Shown piece after piece: positions 26,695-37,746 of a DNA stretch of 64,000 nucleotides. The notes under the pieces are model-generated. The model was not told the origin of the DNA, searched no databases, and worked only from the letters and a program-made list of their open reading frames with translations. The stretch's first letter is position 1. Each line of letters begins with the position of its first letter. Both the position numbers and the translations under genes were made by a program. The DNA lies in assembly GCF_000214665.1 (NCBI RefSeq), contig NC_015572.1:496001-560000 (forward strand), read 5' to 3'. This stretch comes from Methylomonas methanica MC09 (GTDB lineage Bacteria; Pseudomonadota; Gammaproteobacteria; Methylococcales; Methylomonadaceae).

Positions 26695-28974
26695 ATGGAC
26701 GTTATCCAGCGTATTGCCGAAGAACTCTCCGTTAAATCCCAGCAGGTAGCCGCAGCCGTGGCCTTGCTGGACGAAGGCGCCACCGTGCCTTTTATTTCCC
26801 GTTATCGAAAAGAAGCGACCGGCGGACTGGACGATACGCAATTGCGGATGCTGCAAGAGCGCTTGATTTATTTGCGCGAACTCAACGATAGGCGCAAAAC
26901 CATTCTCGACAGTATCGCTTCCCAGGGCAAGCTTAGTCCGGAGTTGGAAACAGCCATATTGGAAGCGGATACTAAAACCCTCTTGGAGGATTTGTATCTG
27001 CCCTACAAGCCCAAACGCCGCACTAAGGCGCAAATCGCCCGCGAGGCGGGGCTGGAGCCTCTGGCGGATGCATTATTGGCGGATCGCGGACTGGTACCCG
27101 AACAAGAGGCTGTCGCCTATATAAACGCAGAGATGGGGGTGGCCGATGCCGCTGCCGCGTTGGATGGCGCCAGACAAATCATCATGGAGCGAATTTCCGA
27201 GGATGCCGACTTATTGGCCGAACTGCGCGAGCGTATCTGGCGTAAAGGGATATTGCATGCCAGTGTCGTCAGCGGCAAGGAAGCGGAAGCCGCCAAATTC
27301 AAGGATTATTTCGACTATAGTGAAGCGATCAATAAAATTCCTTCTCATCGGGCACTGGCATTATTCCGCGGCAGAAACGAAGACCTGCTGAGCCTGACAT
27401 TGTTGCCGGCCGAATTGGATCAGGAAGAGCACCAACTATGCACACAATTCGTGTCGCAACGGTTAAACGTAAGCGATATCAGCCGACCCGCCGATGCCTG
27501 GCTGGCCGAAACGGCGCGATTTGCCTGGAAAATCAAGCTATTTACCCGCATAGATTTGGACTTGAAGCTGCGGCTGCGAGAAGCGGCGGAGCTGGAGGCT
27601 ATCCGGGTGTTCGCCAGCAACTTGCGCGATTTGCTGCTGACCGCACCGGCCGGACATAAGGCGACCATGGGCCTCGATCCCGGGATTCGTACCGGCGTTA
27701 AAGTCGCGGTCGTGGATGCCACCGGCAAAGTTCTGGCTACCGACACTATCTATCCGCATGCGCCGAAAAACCAGTGGGACCAATCGATCTCGGTACTGGC
27801 GCGCCTGATAAAACAGCACCAAGTCAGTTTGGTGAGTATCGGTAACGGCACGGCGTCGCGCGAGACCGATCAATTAGTGGCCGACTTGATGAAACAGCAT
27901 AAAGACCTGCCGATCCAGAAAATCACCGTCTCGGAGGCGGGCGCGTCGGTGTATTCCGCGTCGGAACTGGCGGCCAAGGAGTTTCCGGATTTGGACGTAT
28001 CCCTGCGCGGCGCCGTGTCCATTGCCCGCCGCCTGCAGGATCCGCTGGCGGAATTGGTGAAAATAGACCCTAAATCCATCGGCGTCGGCCAATATCAGCA
28101 CGATGTTAACCAAGTGCAACTGGCGCGTATGCTGGATACCGTGGTGGAAGACTGCGTAAATGCGGTAGGCGTGGATGTGAATACCGCCTCGGCGGCCTTG
28201 CTGAAACAGGTGTCGGGATTGTCGGCCAGTATCAGCGAGAATATTGTGGCTTTCCGCAATCAAAACGGCCCATTTGCCAATCGCAGTCAATTGAAAAAAG
28301 TGCCGCGCTTAGGCGATAAGGCATTTGAACAGGCTGCCGGGTTTTTACGCGTCATGAACGGTGACAATCCGTTGGACGCGTCCGCCGTGCACCCGGAGGC
28401 CTACCCGGTAGTGAATGCGATTTTGGACGATACCGGCAAATCGATCCGCGATTTGATCGGTCAAAGCCAATTCTTGCGCAGCCTGAATCCCGCCAGCTAC
28501 ACCAGCGCCGCATTCGGTTTGCCGACAGTCAGCGATATTCTGCAGGAATTGGAAAAGCCCGGCCGCGACCCTCGCCCCGAATTCAAAAGTGTGCAATTCA
28601 AGGAGGGAGTGGAAAAGATCACCGATTTGCAACCGGGCATGAGGTTGGAGGGCGTAGTCACCAATGTGGCCAATTTTGGCGCGTTCGTGGATATCGGTGT
28701 GCACCAGGACGGTTTGGTGCATATTTCTCATCTGGCGGACGACTTTGTTAAAGACCCGCGCAGCGTGGTTAAAACCGGTGACATGGTCAATGTGCGGGTG
28801 CTGGAAGTGGATGTGGCTCGGCAGCGGATATCGCTGAGTATGAAAAAAAACGTCGACAATAGTGAGATTGTGCGCAGCGAAAAGCCGCAAAAAACCAGTC
28901 ACAAGCCTGGCAAGCCGCAACCTATTTTACAAAACAGCATGAGTAACGCCTTTGCCAAGGCGCTGAAAAAATAA
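26695..28974 (+). CDS. tex: Tex RNA-binding transcription accessory protein
   Basis: Tex is a conserved cytosolic nucleic-acid-binding protein related to eukaryotic Spt6, affecting transcription and stress tolerance. The 759-residue product has the Tex N-terminal helical domain (about 1-200), a YqgF/RNase H-like core (about 325-450, with [17 protein letters not shown]), helix-hairpin-helix motifs (about 490-560), and a C-terminal S1 domain (about 649-717, [21 protein letters not shown]) with a basic tail. The start ATG at 26695 gives the expected [11 protein letters not shown]. Confidence 0.96.
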   Translation: MDVIQRIAEELSVKSQQVAAAVALLDEGATVPFISRYRKEATGGLDDTQLRMLQERLIYLRELNDRRKTILDSIASQGKLSPELETAILEADTKTLLEDLYLPYKPKRRTKAQIAREAGLEPLADALLADRGLVPEQEAVAYINAEMGVADAAAALDGARQIIMERISEDADLLAELRERIWRKGILHASVVSGKEAEAAKFKDYFDYSEAINKIPSHRALALFRGRNEDLLSLTLLPAELDQEEHQLCTQFVSQRLNVSDISRPADAWLAETARFAWKIKLFTRIDLDLKLRLREAAELEAIRVFASNLRDLLLTAPAGHKATMGLDPGIRTGVKVAVVDATGKVLATDTIYPHAPKNQWDQSISVLARLIKQHQVSLVSIGNGTASRETDQLVADLMKQHKDLPIQKITVSEAGASVYSASELAAKEFPDLDVSLRGAVSIARRLQDPLAELVKIDPKSIGVGQYQHDVNQVQLARMLDTVVEDCVNAVGVDVNTASAALLKQVSGLSASISENIVAFRNQNGPFANRSQLKKVPRLGDKAFEQAAGFLRVMNGDNPLDASAVHPEAYPVVNAILDDTGKSIRDLIGQSQFLRSLNPASYTSAAFGLPTVSDILQELEKPGRDPRPEFKSVQFKEGVEKITDLQPGMRLEGVVTNVANFGAFVDIGVHQDGLVHISHLADDFVKDPRSVVKTGDMVNVRVLEVDVARQRISLSMKKNVDNSEIVRSEKPQKTSHKPGKPQPILQNSMSNAFAKALKK

Positions 28975-29155
28975 AATGAAAATGCTCTGCTATACTTTTT
29001 TCCCGTATGCAGTGGGCTTGGGCGGCGAGTGTTAGTGACTAAATAATACTTGGGCCTGTTTTTATCCCGGATACCGTTTGTCAGCTTGCGGTGTTTTACG
29101 GAAGAACTTGATATGCCATGACTTGCTGCGATTGACACCATTCACAGGAAAAGAT

Positions 29156-29545
29156 ATGAAATATAAAGCCCATGGCCTTGCATGCATCATGCTGATCGGT
29201 TTTTTTATTGCCGCCGCACCCGCTCGGGCCGAAACGGTCGACGAATCCTACGGTCAAATATTCGGCCGCAAAGTGTTGAGCGGTTTAGCCAACATCACCA
29301 CCAGTGTGGCGGAAATTCCAAAGAACATTATTATCGTTAATAACCAGTCCAACTTTGCCTACGGTTTAGTCGGCGGTTCCTTCAAAGGTTTGTTGCATAT
29401 GGTCGGCCGTATTGGGGTCGGGGTTGTCGATTTGATTTCGTCGCCTATTCCAACCTATCCGATAGTCTATCCGAATTATGTGTGGGACGATTTTTATGCA
29501 GAGACCACCTACGGTCCGGCCATGGTGGGCGAGCCTACCCGCTAA
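29156..29545 (+). CDS. Exported TIGR04073-like protein
   Basis: The 129-residue protein has a signal peptide (about 1-25, ending APARA^E) and the TIGR04073 hallmarks YGQIFGRKVLSGLANITTSVAEIPKNI and LVGGSFKGLLHMVGRIGVGVVDLISSP, with glycine-rich helical segments. TIGR04073 proteins were defined by their co-occurrence with exosortase systems, but no exosortase is in this window. The ATG at 29156 has an AGGAAAAG site. Function unknown; probably periplasmic or outer-membrane associated. Confidence 0.85.
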   Translation: MKYKAHGLACIMLIGFFIAAAPARAETVDESYGQIFGRKVLSGLANITTSVAEIPKNIIIVNNQSNFAYGLVGGSFKGLLHMVGRIGVGVVDLISSPIPTYPIVYPNYVWDDFYAETTYGPAMVGEPTR

Positions 29546-29595
29546 ACGGGCTTGTGGGCAACAGCCGAATCCTGCCGCTGTTGCCTCTTCCCTTA

Positions 29596-32500
29596 TCAGG
29601 CTACCAACTTCAGTTCGCTGAGGCCGTTGGGTTTTTTCACCAGCTCGATTTGCGTTTTGATGCGTTTTTTCACCCCTTCCACATGCGAAATAACGCCGAC
29701 GGTTTTGCCGTGCGTTTTCAGGTTTTCCAGCGTGCTCATCGCTAAATAAAGCGATTCGGCATCCAGATTGCCGAATCCTTCGTCCAAAAATAGCGAGTCG
29801 ATTGCTTTGCCGTTATTGGCGATTTCCGCTAGCGCCAGCGCCAATGCCAGACTCACTACAAAACTTTCCCCGCCGGACAGGGTTTGCGGCGAACGGTGTA
29901 CATTTTTCTGTTTGGTGTCTTCTATTTCCAGCGCTAGCCCGTGTTCGCTGGACCCGCTACGAACATAATAACGGCCGCTGAGCTTTTCGAGAATCAAGTT
30001 GGTTTGCGCCAGTAGTTTGTCCGTCATCAGTTGCTGTATTTGGCGTCTGAAGCCGGCCGGGTCGTCGTTGATCGTCTTGAGTTCGGCCTGCGCCTGACTG
30101 AATAGCTGCTGTTCCGCGGCAAGTTGTTCGTGCAAGGTCTGGTGTTTTTCCCGGTACTGTTGCTGCTTGGCCAGTTTGTTTTCCAGGGTTTGCACTTCCT
30201 GTTCGGCGATATCCAGCTGTTGGGTAAGTTGCTTAAGCACTTGCCGGATTTCCGGCTCGGACAACTTATTGGCTAATACCGCAGCGAGTTCATTATCAAG
30301 CAAGGCAGCCAGTTCTTGCTTTTGCCGTTCGATTTCCGCCAGTTTTGACGTATCCGAATCGAGTTGTTGCCGAATGTCGGCTTCCCGGGCAATCAGGTGC
30401 ATGAGGTCGCGAATTTCGTCCACCGTGGTAAACGCGGTACCGGCCATTTTGTCGCTCAAGGTTTGCGCTATGGTTTTGTATTCAATTTGCGAGACGCGTA
30501 ATTGTTGCTCCTGATCGACGATCAGTTTTTGTTTTTCGATAATGGCGATTTGCAAGCTCAGTTGCTCTTGCTGCCCCAAGCTTTCGGTATTGCTGCTTAT
30601 CTGTGCCTGATAGTGGGCGATTTTATTTTCGCACTCTTCCAATTGTCGGGTGAGTGCTGCCATTTCCTTTTGCAGTCCTTCCTGGCGTAGCAGATACACC
30701 TGATAATCCTGGCGCCGGCTGTTCAGCCGGTCGAACAAGGCGTTTTCCTTGCCCTTGCCGGGCAGCTTTTCGCCCAATTTACTCAGCTGGTTTTCCAGTT
30801 TTTCGATCAGGGCTTTTTCTTCAGCTTCGCAGGTCGCGTAGCGCTGTTCAATTTCATCGAATTCAGGCGGGCGATTGGCCCATTCCGCTTCCAGGTCCCG
30901 CACCGTTTTGGTCAGTCGTTCCTGCGCGGCTTGTTTGCTGGCAATGTCGGCTGTCATTTTGGCGATGTTGCGTTGCAACTGGGCGTGTTGTTTCACCAGG
31001 TTGTTGACTTTATTCAGCTCTTCCGTTTCTTGTGTCAGCAGGTGTTTTTGCAGAGACAGATTATCGATGTCCATACCGTCGCGCATGATATTCAGGCGGT
31101 TGGCCAGCGTAGTCCATTGCGAATGCATTTGTTGCAGACGCTGTTGTTTGGCAGACTGTTGCGAGCCGAATTTTTGCGCCGTTTTTAACTTGGTGCTGGC
31201 AATATCGATAGTCGATTTAAGCGCTTGTATCTTGCCGCGTTGATCCACCAATGCGGCCTTGGCATCGGTAAGAACCGGCGGTTTCAGTACATAAGGATGG
31301 GTGGTCGATCCGCATAAATAGCAAGGTTTGCCATCCACCAGTTTGGCGCGGTCGGCGGACATTTTTTTGATCAGCGCTTCATTCCGCAGTGCTTGCTCGA
31401 GCACTTTGATGATGTTTTCTTCCCTGCTCATTTCCTGGGTGAGCTCATCCAGCCTGGCCTGTAATTCGTCTATATTCGGGGCGATATCCGTGCGCCTTTT
31501 GATGCCCAGCCAACCCAACAGGCCGTGGTCGCTGAGTTTGGCGGTTACACTGGCCAAGGATAGCAGTTCCTGCAGGTCGGCGACCCGCGCCTGTTGTTCC
31601 TGCTGTAATTCCTGCAGTTGCTCTAAGTTTTTGTCCGGGGCAATATCGTGCAAAGACTGTTGATCGGCTTCGATCCGGGCTTTTAAGTCGCTTAGATCTT
31701 CCTCGGTGGATTGCAGCGCGGACTTGTTTTTCTTCAACGCGCCGGTGATATTTTTGGACCAACCGGCCTGGGATTTTCGCTTGCCGCCTAACTCGATGCG
31801 TTCGGTCCTGAGTTTACGTAAGCGGACTACGTCGGGAAAGTCTTCCAGCAGGCTGGCATCGGCTTGATGTGCCTGAAACCACACGTCTATTTCCGCCAAG
31901 CGGGTTCGATTGTCGGCCAGTTGCTGTTGTATGGATTGCGCCAGTTCCCGTTGCCTGGGCAATTCCAGCTTTAATTCGCTAAGCGACAATTTAAGCGCAT
32001 CCACCGCCTGTTTTTGTTCGCTCAGCGATTTTTCCGAAACGGGCCCGGTCAGCGGGCTGTCTTGAGTGCCTAGTTGCGTTTGCAACATGGACAGCTCTTT
32101 CCGGTAACTGTCCAAAGTGGCCTGATTCTGCTCGATTAGGGCTTGCTTGGTATCCAGAAAAGCGACTTCGGTGCGAAATTCCAGAGCCTGCTGATTGTTG
32201 GCAATACGTTGCAAATCGTCTTGATATTCCTGAATTTTTTTCTGAAGGCTTTGCCGTTGTCCTTGTAGTTTTTGTTGCTTGTCTTCCAGGTCGGCGACAT
32301 TTTGCACAACCGCCAGATGTTGTTGGGTTTGTGCTTGCTGCTGTTTGATTTCCGATACTTGTTCCTTGAAATCCTCCAGATCTTGTTCGGCGGCTTCCAG
32401 CGCTTCCCGGTTTAAGAGCGGCAGGCTGCCGATATCCTGTTGTAATTGGGTCAAACGGGTTTGCGTCTGATTAAATCGAGCCTCGGTTTGCTGGCGATAA

Positions 32501-33045
32501 TCGGCATAAAGATTGGCGCCGCCGATTTTTTCCAGAATATCCATGCGCTCGCTGTCCAGCGCATTCAGGAAGGCGGCAAAATCACCCTGCGGTAATACGA
32601 TGGATTTACTGAATTTGTGAAAATCCATGCCGGTCAGCTCGGCAATCCGATGTCGGACCTGATTGGGTGTTTCCGCCAGTAATAATTCCTGACCGTTCAG
32701 CCGGGTCAGAGTCATTTTCGGTAACAGCGTAATCGCATCTTCGCTGGTATCGCTGCGTTTGGCCTGCCAAGTCGAACGGTATGTATGTTCTCCCAAGGCG
32801 AATTCAACCTGTGCGAAGCATTCGTCGGTTTGCTTGGTCATCACGTGCGCGGCCGGTTTATCGAAACGGAAGGTTTCGCCGTACAGCCCCAGGGTGATCA
32901 CATCCAAAATGCTGGATTTTCCGGAGCCGTTGGGGCCGGTAATGGCAAAAACCCCGCTGTCGGCAATCGGGCCCTGATCGAAATAAACCCGCCCTTCGCC
33001 TTCCAGAGAATTGATGTTTTTGAAAAATATATTAAGAATTTTCAT
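29596..33045 (-). CDS. sbcC: Exonuclease subunit SbcC
   Basis: A 1149-residue Rad50-like ATPase of the SbcCD nuclease that opens DNA hairpins and double-strand ends. The head parts are Walker A ITGPNGSGKSS near the N-terminus and, near the C-terminus, the signature LSGGESFVVSLALAL and Walker B IDSLFLDEG. Long coiled-coil segments surround a CYLC zinc hook near residue 575. The start MKILNIFFKNINSLEG at 33045 is preferred to a 22-residue longer frame. The nuclease partner sbcD, usually immediately upstream, is absent here. Confidence 0.95.
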   Translation of the reverse strand: MKILNIFFKNINSLEGEGRVYFDQGPIADSGVFAITGPNGSGKSSILDVITLGLYGETFRFDKPAAHVMTKQTDECFAQVEFALGEHTYRSTWQAKRSDTSEDAITLLPKMTLTRLNGQELLLAETPNQVRHRIAELTGMDFHKFSKSIVLPQGDFAAFLNALDSERMDILEKIGGANLYADYRQQTEARFNQTQTRLTQLQQDIGSLPLLNREALEAAEQDLEDFKEQVSEIKQQQAQTQQHLAVVQNVADLEDKQQKLQGQRQSLQKKIQEYQDDLQRIANNQQALEFRTEVAFLDTKQALIEQNQATLDSYRKELSMLQTQLGTQDSPLTGPVSEKSLSEQKQAVDALKLSLSELKLELPRQRELAQSIQQQLADNRTRLAEIDVWFQAHQADASLLEDFPDVVRLRKLRTERIELGGKRKSQAGWSKNITGALKKNKSALQSTEEDLSDLKARIEADQQSLHDIAPDKNLEQLQELQQEQQARVADLQELLSLASVTAKLSDHGLLGWLGIKRRTDIAPNIDELQARLDELTQEMSREENIIKVLEQALRNEALIKKMSADRAKLVDGKPCYLCGSTTHPYVLKPPVLTDAKAALVDQRGKIQALKSTIDIASTKLKTAQKFGSQQSAKQQRLQQMHSQWTTLANRLNIMRDGMDIDNLSLQKHLLTQETEELNKVNNLVKQHAQLQRNIAKMTADIASKQAAQERLTKTVRDLEAEWANRPPEFDEIEQRYATCEAEEKALIEKLENQLSKLGEKLPGKGKENALFDRLNSRRQDYQVYLLRQEGLQKEMAALTRQLEECENKIAHYQAQISSNTESLGQQEQLSLQIAIIEKQKLIVDQEQQLRVSQIEYKTIAQTLSDKMAGTAFTTVDEIRDLMHLIAREADIRQQLDSDTSKLAEIERQKQELAALLDNELAAVLANKLSEPEIRQVLKQLTQQLDIAEQEVQTLENKLAKQQQYREKHQTLHEQLAAEQQLFSQAQAELKTINDDPAGFRRQIQQLMTDKLLAQTNLILEKLSGRYYVRSGSSEHGLALEIEDTKQKNVHRSPQTLSGGESFVVSLALALALAEIANNGKAIDSLFLDEGFGNLDAESLYLAMSTLENLKTHGKTVGVISHVEGVKKRIKTQIELVKKPNGLSELKLVA

Positions 33046-33714
33046 AAATTTATGATTTATCCGGCATTTATTGGGCTTTGTCTTGCGGCTGCGGCGGATC
33101 GTGCTACCCAAAAATAAGCTGTTCGGGGCTCAACGGTTATCCTGCCATGATACACGATGGGATTTTGCTAAACAAAAACAAACCGCATTGGTTTTACATG
33201 GTTTTTCTGAATATTTTCGGGGTACCCCGATCTTGGGGTACGTTAAGTTGCTAAGGTCCTATTTATAGACGCTCTTTATGAAATTTTCCCGTCGTTATCC
33301 GCCGTATTTTTGCGGCAATGTCGAGTTTTACCAAGGGTTCAGTAGATGATTTTCAAGGCGGACTTGTCGCGCGCGGAAAGAATACGCTGGCTTATCCGCC
33401 GTCAGATGCCGGATTGGCGGCGTTACCGCCGTGCGAGGTACGCGTCTTGCGACCGTAATCCGACCCTCTCAGAAAGGGTTAGCTTATTAGACGGTCGGAC
33501 ATACAGGGGTTAGAGGCTTGTGGAAGGTTTCGATAGAGCCAGGATGACGGTGTGCGGCATGGTAGGGCAATCCGACTTCGCCCGAGCGCTTACGAATGGC
33601 CGGGGTTCAGCCCGATGAAGCCGGCTCTGATCGAGATTCAAGTCCGGCTTGGGAAGGCGGCAAATAACACTGAAACAGGCGTTATTTGCCGCTTGGGGTT
33701 CGGAAAGTCGCCTG
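33046..33714. other. Intergenic region with secondary structure
   Basis: No plausible gene. A nested structure spans 33450-33497: outer arms CGACCGT (33450-33456) and ACGGTCG (33491-33497) with adjacent AAT/ATT pairing enclose a smaller hairpin ACCCT...AGGGT (33463-33467 and 33475-33479). A 10-base hairpin downstream at 33659-33690 is listed separately. The remainder is GC-rich with no recognised RNA family. Confidence 0.5.
33659..33690 (-). terminator. Hairpin after the amidohydrolase gene
   Basis: Perfect 10-base inverted repeat GGCAAATAAC / GTTATTTGCC with a 12-base loop, 25 bases after the stop of the minus-strand amidohydrolase gene. There is no U-run, so it may be a Rho-dependent end or an RNA-stabilising stem. 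Confidence 0.45.
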
Positions 33715-35010
33715 TTAATGGTGCGGTTTGCGGCTTGGTGAAAAGTTATTCACCACCAGTTTGCCGCCCGACATGACCAGATCGGGGTATTCGAGCAGTT
33801 TGAAGCGTTCCAGCCCATTGCCTTTAACGGCGATCAGGTCGGCCGGCGCATCGGCCGTCAAAGTGCCCAAGCCTTGAATGCCGGTGTCCAGGTGCGCCGC
33901 CGCTTGGGAGGTCGCCGATCTCAGTACATTCAATACGTCCGGGAATTCAATCGTTTCGCCGCTGCTCAAATGCAGCATCAAGTGCAGTTCCTCGCCGTTG
34001 ATACCCCAAGGGACGTTGTCGTGGGCAATTTCGGAACCGTATATTAATGGGAACTCCAGCCCATCGCCAGCATGAGCCTGATATACGTGCCCGACCGCAT
34101 GGGCGTTGTCATACAGGCTCTGACCGCAAGAACCGAGAGTGTCTATGGTACTGATGAACTTCATGCCGTCATTTACCGCTTCATGCAACAGGACGGGGTC
34201 AATTGCGGCACAGGGAATGTGCGCCATGGTATCCACGCCGGCAGAGTAGGCAATCTGAAAGCCGTTGTTTTCACCCACATGCGCCAGAACTTTTTTGCCG
34301 GAAATATGCGCTTCGCTGACAATCCAGCGGACTTGTTCCGGGGACAATACGGCCCAAGGCGCCTCCGGCACCGGAGCGTCGCCGTGCGGTAGCATCCAGG
34401 GGGCGCCAGCTTCTCCACCCACTTCCAGCGCAATCTTAATTTCGGAAGCGCCGTTGCCGACTAGGTTCTGCACGATTGCCCTGACTTCACTTTCCGTGGC
34501 GTTGGCGGCAATGGCAAGGCCCACTTTATCGAAACCGCCGACCGTGTCGTCGGGGGAAAAGATATTCAGCGGATAACCGCCTTGAGCTTGCAGGATTGGA
34601 CCGGTACTCAATAGACGCAAAGCACCCTTGCCGCCATTTGGCGGCAGTAAAGGGCCGCCTGTATCCTGCGCGGTGGTTATACCGTGTTCCAACACCTTAT
34701 CGTGAGTGACATTTTGAAAGGTAATATGAGCGTGGGATTCTATAAACCCCGGCAAAATGGTGGCGTCGCCCAGGTTGTAGCGTGTGGCGCACTGCCCGCG
34801 CAGGTCGGCGTAGTTTCCGACCGCCCGTACTTTATCGCCCACCACCAGCACGCTTTTGTTGAATTGCACCTCCATGCCGTCAAACACCCGGTCGGCGCTA
34901 AGCAATTTGCACGATGCCGGATGGGCTGCCGCGTCGAAGCCGAGGCTTTGGCATGCCATTAGAGCAATGGCCAAATGCTTAAAATTGAACAGTCTATTGT
35001 TTTGTCTCAT
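33715..35010 (-). CDS. Exported amidohydrolase
   Basis: The 431-residue protein has a signal peptide (about 1-28) and the amidohydrolase superfamily core: HAH in the first metal motif (PGFIESHAHITF), a lysine in the EIKIALEVGG position that can be carbamylated, then HVGENNG and MAHIPCAAID providing later histidines. It ends with the composite-domain strand ADLIAVKGN. The start at 35010 has a strong GGAGGAG; a 13-residue longer frame has none. Substrate is unknown; relatives include dipeptidases and imidazolonepropionase-like enzymes. It stands alone between two non-coding gaps. Confidence 0.85.
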   Translation of the reverse strand: MRQNNRLFNFKHLAIALMACQSLGFDAAAHPASCKLLSADRVFDGMEVQFNKSVLVVGDKVRAVGNYADLRGQCATRYNLGDATILPGFIESHAHITFQNVTHDKVLEHGITTAQDTGGPLLPPNGGKGALRLLSTGPILQAQGGYPLNIFSPDDTVGGFDKVGLAIAANATESEVRAIVQNLVGNGASEIKIALEVGGEAGAPWMLPHGDAPVPEAPWAVLSPEQVRWIVSEAHISGKKVLAHVGENNGFQIAYSAGVDTMAHIPCAAIDPVLLHEAVNDGMKFISTIDTLGSCGQSLYDNAHAVGHVYQAHAGDGLEFPLIYGSEIAHDNVPWGINGEELHLMLHLSSGETIEFPDVLNVLRSATSQAAAHLDTGIQGLGTLTADAPADLIAVKGNGLERFKLLEYPDLVMSGGKLVVNNFSPSRKPHH

Positions 35011-35381
35011 ATACACTCCTCCATGGAGATCGGTTTTTGTTATTTTCAAAATGAAAACTCAATGAACTGGCTCACTCGGCCGTCATGCTGAATTCATTAA
35101 TGAAGTCAAATGGTTGAATTTTTATGCTTTATTGTTTCCACCGTTAGCAATGGTAAATTCTGGCAAACGACTTTTCCAGGGGCATTTATTTGGCAAAGGT
35201 AGTTTTTCGTATGCTTAACGGAGTTTTCGCGGATGAGGCCGTTCGATCGCCGTGTGTAGGTGGTGCTGTTTACGGCTGTTCTCGGCTGGCTAGAAGGGGT
35301 ATCTGTAACGGGAATCAACCGGTCGAAAGCGGCAGGATAGAATCGCGGGGCGGTTCCGCATAGTTGTAAATAGCTGTGGGT
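35011..35381. other. Intergenic region
   Basis: No gene or structured element recognised between the amidohydrolase and the ATPase operon end. The part from about 35100 to 35200 is AT-rich and could hold the amidohydrolase promoter. Confidence 0.5.
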
Positions 35382-36245
35382 TCAGTCGCTACTTACGGCT
35401 TCAAAGCCGGCGCCGATATCCAGCAATTCCGCGTCGATGGCGTCCTGACGCCGCATACGAAATTCCGCGGCCAATGCGTCGAGTTTTTCCTGAATGTTTT
35501 TTTCCGCCGCCTGGGTGGTGCGCAAACGCATTTGTTGTTCCGACGCCAAGGAGGCGGAGCAGGCCTGAAACAGGCTGATAAAAAGATGCTGCCGAATCAG
35601 GGCCGCCAACAGATTTTCGCTATCCAGGCTATAGCGGGGCAGCACATGAGAGGGCCAGGGCGATTGGCTTAACCCGCTAAGCGAATGCAGGTCGACGGGT
35701 AGCAGGTGTAGCAGCGCGGGCGAGCCGGCGTGGCTGTAGAACAGCAAAACCCGGCCTATACCTTGTTTCTGCCAGCTATCTATTTTGGCCAATAGCAGCC
35801 GGATAGTCGAGGTGATAGCCGCCGCCGAGCCGGGTGTAAGACAACTGTCCCGCACCGGATGCTCAAGTTCGCTTAGCCGGGCATGAATGCGCCCGCCAAC
35901 CGCCAACACCGTGCGAGCAGACTGCGGCACGCGCAAACTGTCCATTTGCTGCAGGAAAAAGTTAACCAAGTCTTCGTTGAAGCGCCCGCACAGGCCTACG
36001 TCCGAGCCGAAAATAATCGCCGCTGAATCCGCCATTGACCGAGGCCGGCCGGGTTTGTCGAAAACTTTACCGCGCAGTGCGACTTGCAAGCCCATTTCCA
36101 CGGTTTGGTTGTAGTCGTCCAGTGACTTCAATACGGCTTCGTATTGGCGAGCGCTGACCGCTGCCAATACCTTCATGGTGCGGACGATGGCGTGCAGATC
36201 GCCCACGGTTTTGATGCGGCGTCTAAGGGTTTGTTCGGTCTCCAC
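35382..36245 (-). CDS. atpG: N-ATPase gamma subunit
   Basis: The rotor shaft of F1, 287 residues, diverged from housekeeping gamma as usual in N-type ATPases. The N-terminal helix [31 protein letters not shown] and the C-terminal helix [24 protein letters not shown] are the coiled-coil of gamma. The start is taken as GTG at 36245, inside the end of atpA (23-base overlap) with GGAGAG upstream; an ATG-initiated frame to 36296 adds residues with no similarity. It is the last gene of the nine-gene operon. Confidence 0.9.
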   Translation of the reverse strand: METEQTLRRRIKTVGDLHAIVRTMKVLAAVSARQYEAVLKSLDDYNQTVEMGLQVALRGKVFDKPGRPRSMADSAAIIFGSDVGLCGRFNEDLVNFFLQQMDSLRVPQSARTVLAVGGRIHARLSELEHPVRDSCLTPGSAAAITSTIRLLLAKIDSWQKQGIGRVLLFYSHAGSPALLHLLPVDLHSLSGLSQSPWPSHVLPRYSLDSENLLAALIRQHLFISLFQACSASLASEQQMRLRTTQAAEKNIQEKLDALAAEFRMRRQDAIDAELLDIGAGFEAVSSD

Positions 36246-37746
36246 CGGCCTCTCCAAAATCCAGGGCTTGTCGCGCGGCCTCGAGTATCGAGGCACGGTC
36301 TTCGCTCGTCAAAGTTTCGCCATTCTCAATGCGCCGGCCGACGTCGCTTAATTGCTTTACTACAATAGCGCGCAGTGTCAGTTCAGCCTGAGCGATTTTG
36401 GGTAAAGGCAGCGCATCGAACAAACCTTCGGTCACGGCCAGCAGCACGATGATTTGCTGGAAAGGGCTCAAGGCTTCATGCTCATGCTGCTTGAGAATTT
36501 CCCGCACCCGTTTGCCGCGTTCCAGAATGCCTAGGGTTTTTTTGTCCAGCCGGGTGCCGAAGCGGGCGAACATTTCCAATTCCTCGAATTGAGCGTAATA
36601 CAATTTCAGCGCGCCGGCCACCAGGCGATAGGCCGGCAATTGCGCCTTGCCGCCGACCCGGGACACGGATTTGCCCACGTCCACGGCCGGTAACAGACCT
36701 TTGTGAAATAACTCGGGCGACAGATAAATCTGGCCGTCGGTAATCGAAATCAGGTTGGTGGCAATATAGGCCGCCAGATTTTCCGCTTCGATTTCGATGA
36801 TGGGCAGCGCGGTTAGCGAACCGCCTTTCGCCAAGTGCGTGGCGCGTTCCAGCAGGCGGGCATGAATATAGAAAATGTCGCCGGGATAAGCCTCGCGGCC
36901 CGGCGGGCGGCGCAGCAGCAAAGACAGCTCGCGGTAGGCGAGGGCGTGATGGGTCAGGTCGTCGTAGACGATCACGACGTCCCGGCCTTGCTGCATAAAA
37001 TATTCGGCGATGCTGGTGGCGGCGTAGGGCGTGATGAATTGCAAGCCGGGCGGATCTTCGGCCGCCGCCGTTACCACAATGGACTGCGGCAGCACGTGTT
37101 GCGCGCGCAAGGTATCGATCGCCAACGCCACCGCATCGCCGCGCTGGCCGATCGCGCAATAGACGCAGATGATATCGCTGTCGCGCTGGTTAATCAGTGT
37201 GGCCAGTGCGATGGCGGTCTTACCGGTTTGCCGGTCGCCGATGATAAGTTGGCGTTGGCCGCGGCCGATGGGGATGGCGGCATCTATGACTTTAATGCCG
37301 GTGTGCAGTGGTTCGGTGACGGGCGCGCGTTCCAGAATGGCGGGCGCATCTCGTTCGATTGGGTGCCGCTCTGTGATATTCAGGGAACCTAGTTCGTCCA
37401 ATGGTTGGCCCAAGGCGTTGACGATGCGTCCGAGCAGTTCTCGGCCTACCGGCACATCGGCCACCCGGCCGGTGCGGCGCACACGGCTGCCGGCGGCTAT
37501 TTGGGCGCTGGCGCCTAACAGCACCACGCCGATTTGCTCGGGATCCAGGTTGAATGCCAAGCCGAACAGGCCATCCTGGAATTCAACCAATTCCAGCGCC
37601 TGCACGCCGGGTAAACCTTCCACCAAAGCCACGCCATGTCCGACATGGTTGACAATGCCGGTTTCGACCAGGGCCAAGGCCGGTTGACGCTGTTCCAATA
37701 AGCGGTTGAGCGTCATGGCGGTATCGGTTAAGGCGTCATTCAGCAT
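36223..37746 (-). CDS. atpA: N-ATPase alpha subunit
   Basis: A 507-residue F1 alpha subunit. It has the P-loop GDRQTGKT (170-177), the alpha family segment [31 protein letters not shown], and SRVGGKAQ, and so is clearly the alpha rather than the beta type. The ATG at 37746 overlaps the end of atpF. The protein opens with a short poorly conserved N-terminal tail, as in N-type ATPases. Confidence 0.94.
   Translation of the reverse strand: MLNDALTDTAMTLNRLLEQRQPALALVETGIVNHVGHGVALVEGLPGVQALELVEFQDGLFGLAFNLDPEQIGVVLLGASAQIAAGSRVRRTGRVADVPVGRELLGRIVNALGQPLDELGSLNITERHPIERDAPAILERAPVTEPLHTGIKVIDAAIPIGRGQRQLIIGDRQTGKTAIALATLINQRDSDIICVYCAIGQRGDAVALAIDTLRAQHVLPQSIVVTAAAEDPPGLQFITPYAATSIAEYFMQQGRDVVIVYDDLTHHALAYRELSLLLRRPPGREAYPGDIFYIHARLLERATHLAKGGSLTALPIIEIEAENLAAYIATNLISITDGQIYLSPELFHKGLLPAVDVGKSVSRVGGKAQLPAYRLVAGALKLYYAQFEELEMFARFGTRLDKKTLGILERGKRVREILKQHEHEALSPFQQIIVLLAVTEGLFDALPLPKIAQAELTLRAIVVKQLSDVGRRIENGETLTSEDRASILEAARQALDFGEAGGDRTNP

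Noticed and set aside
33300..33700. Possible riboswitch upstream of the amidohydrolase
   Set aside because: The region is downstream, not upstream, of that minus-strand gene, and no known riboswitch core was recognised.
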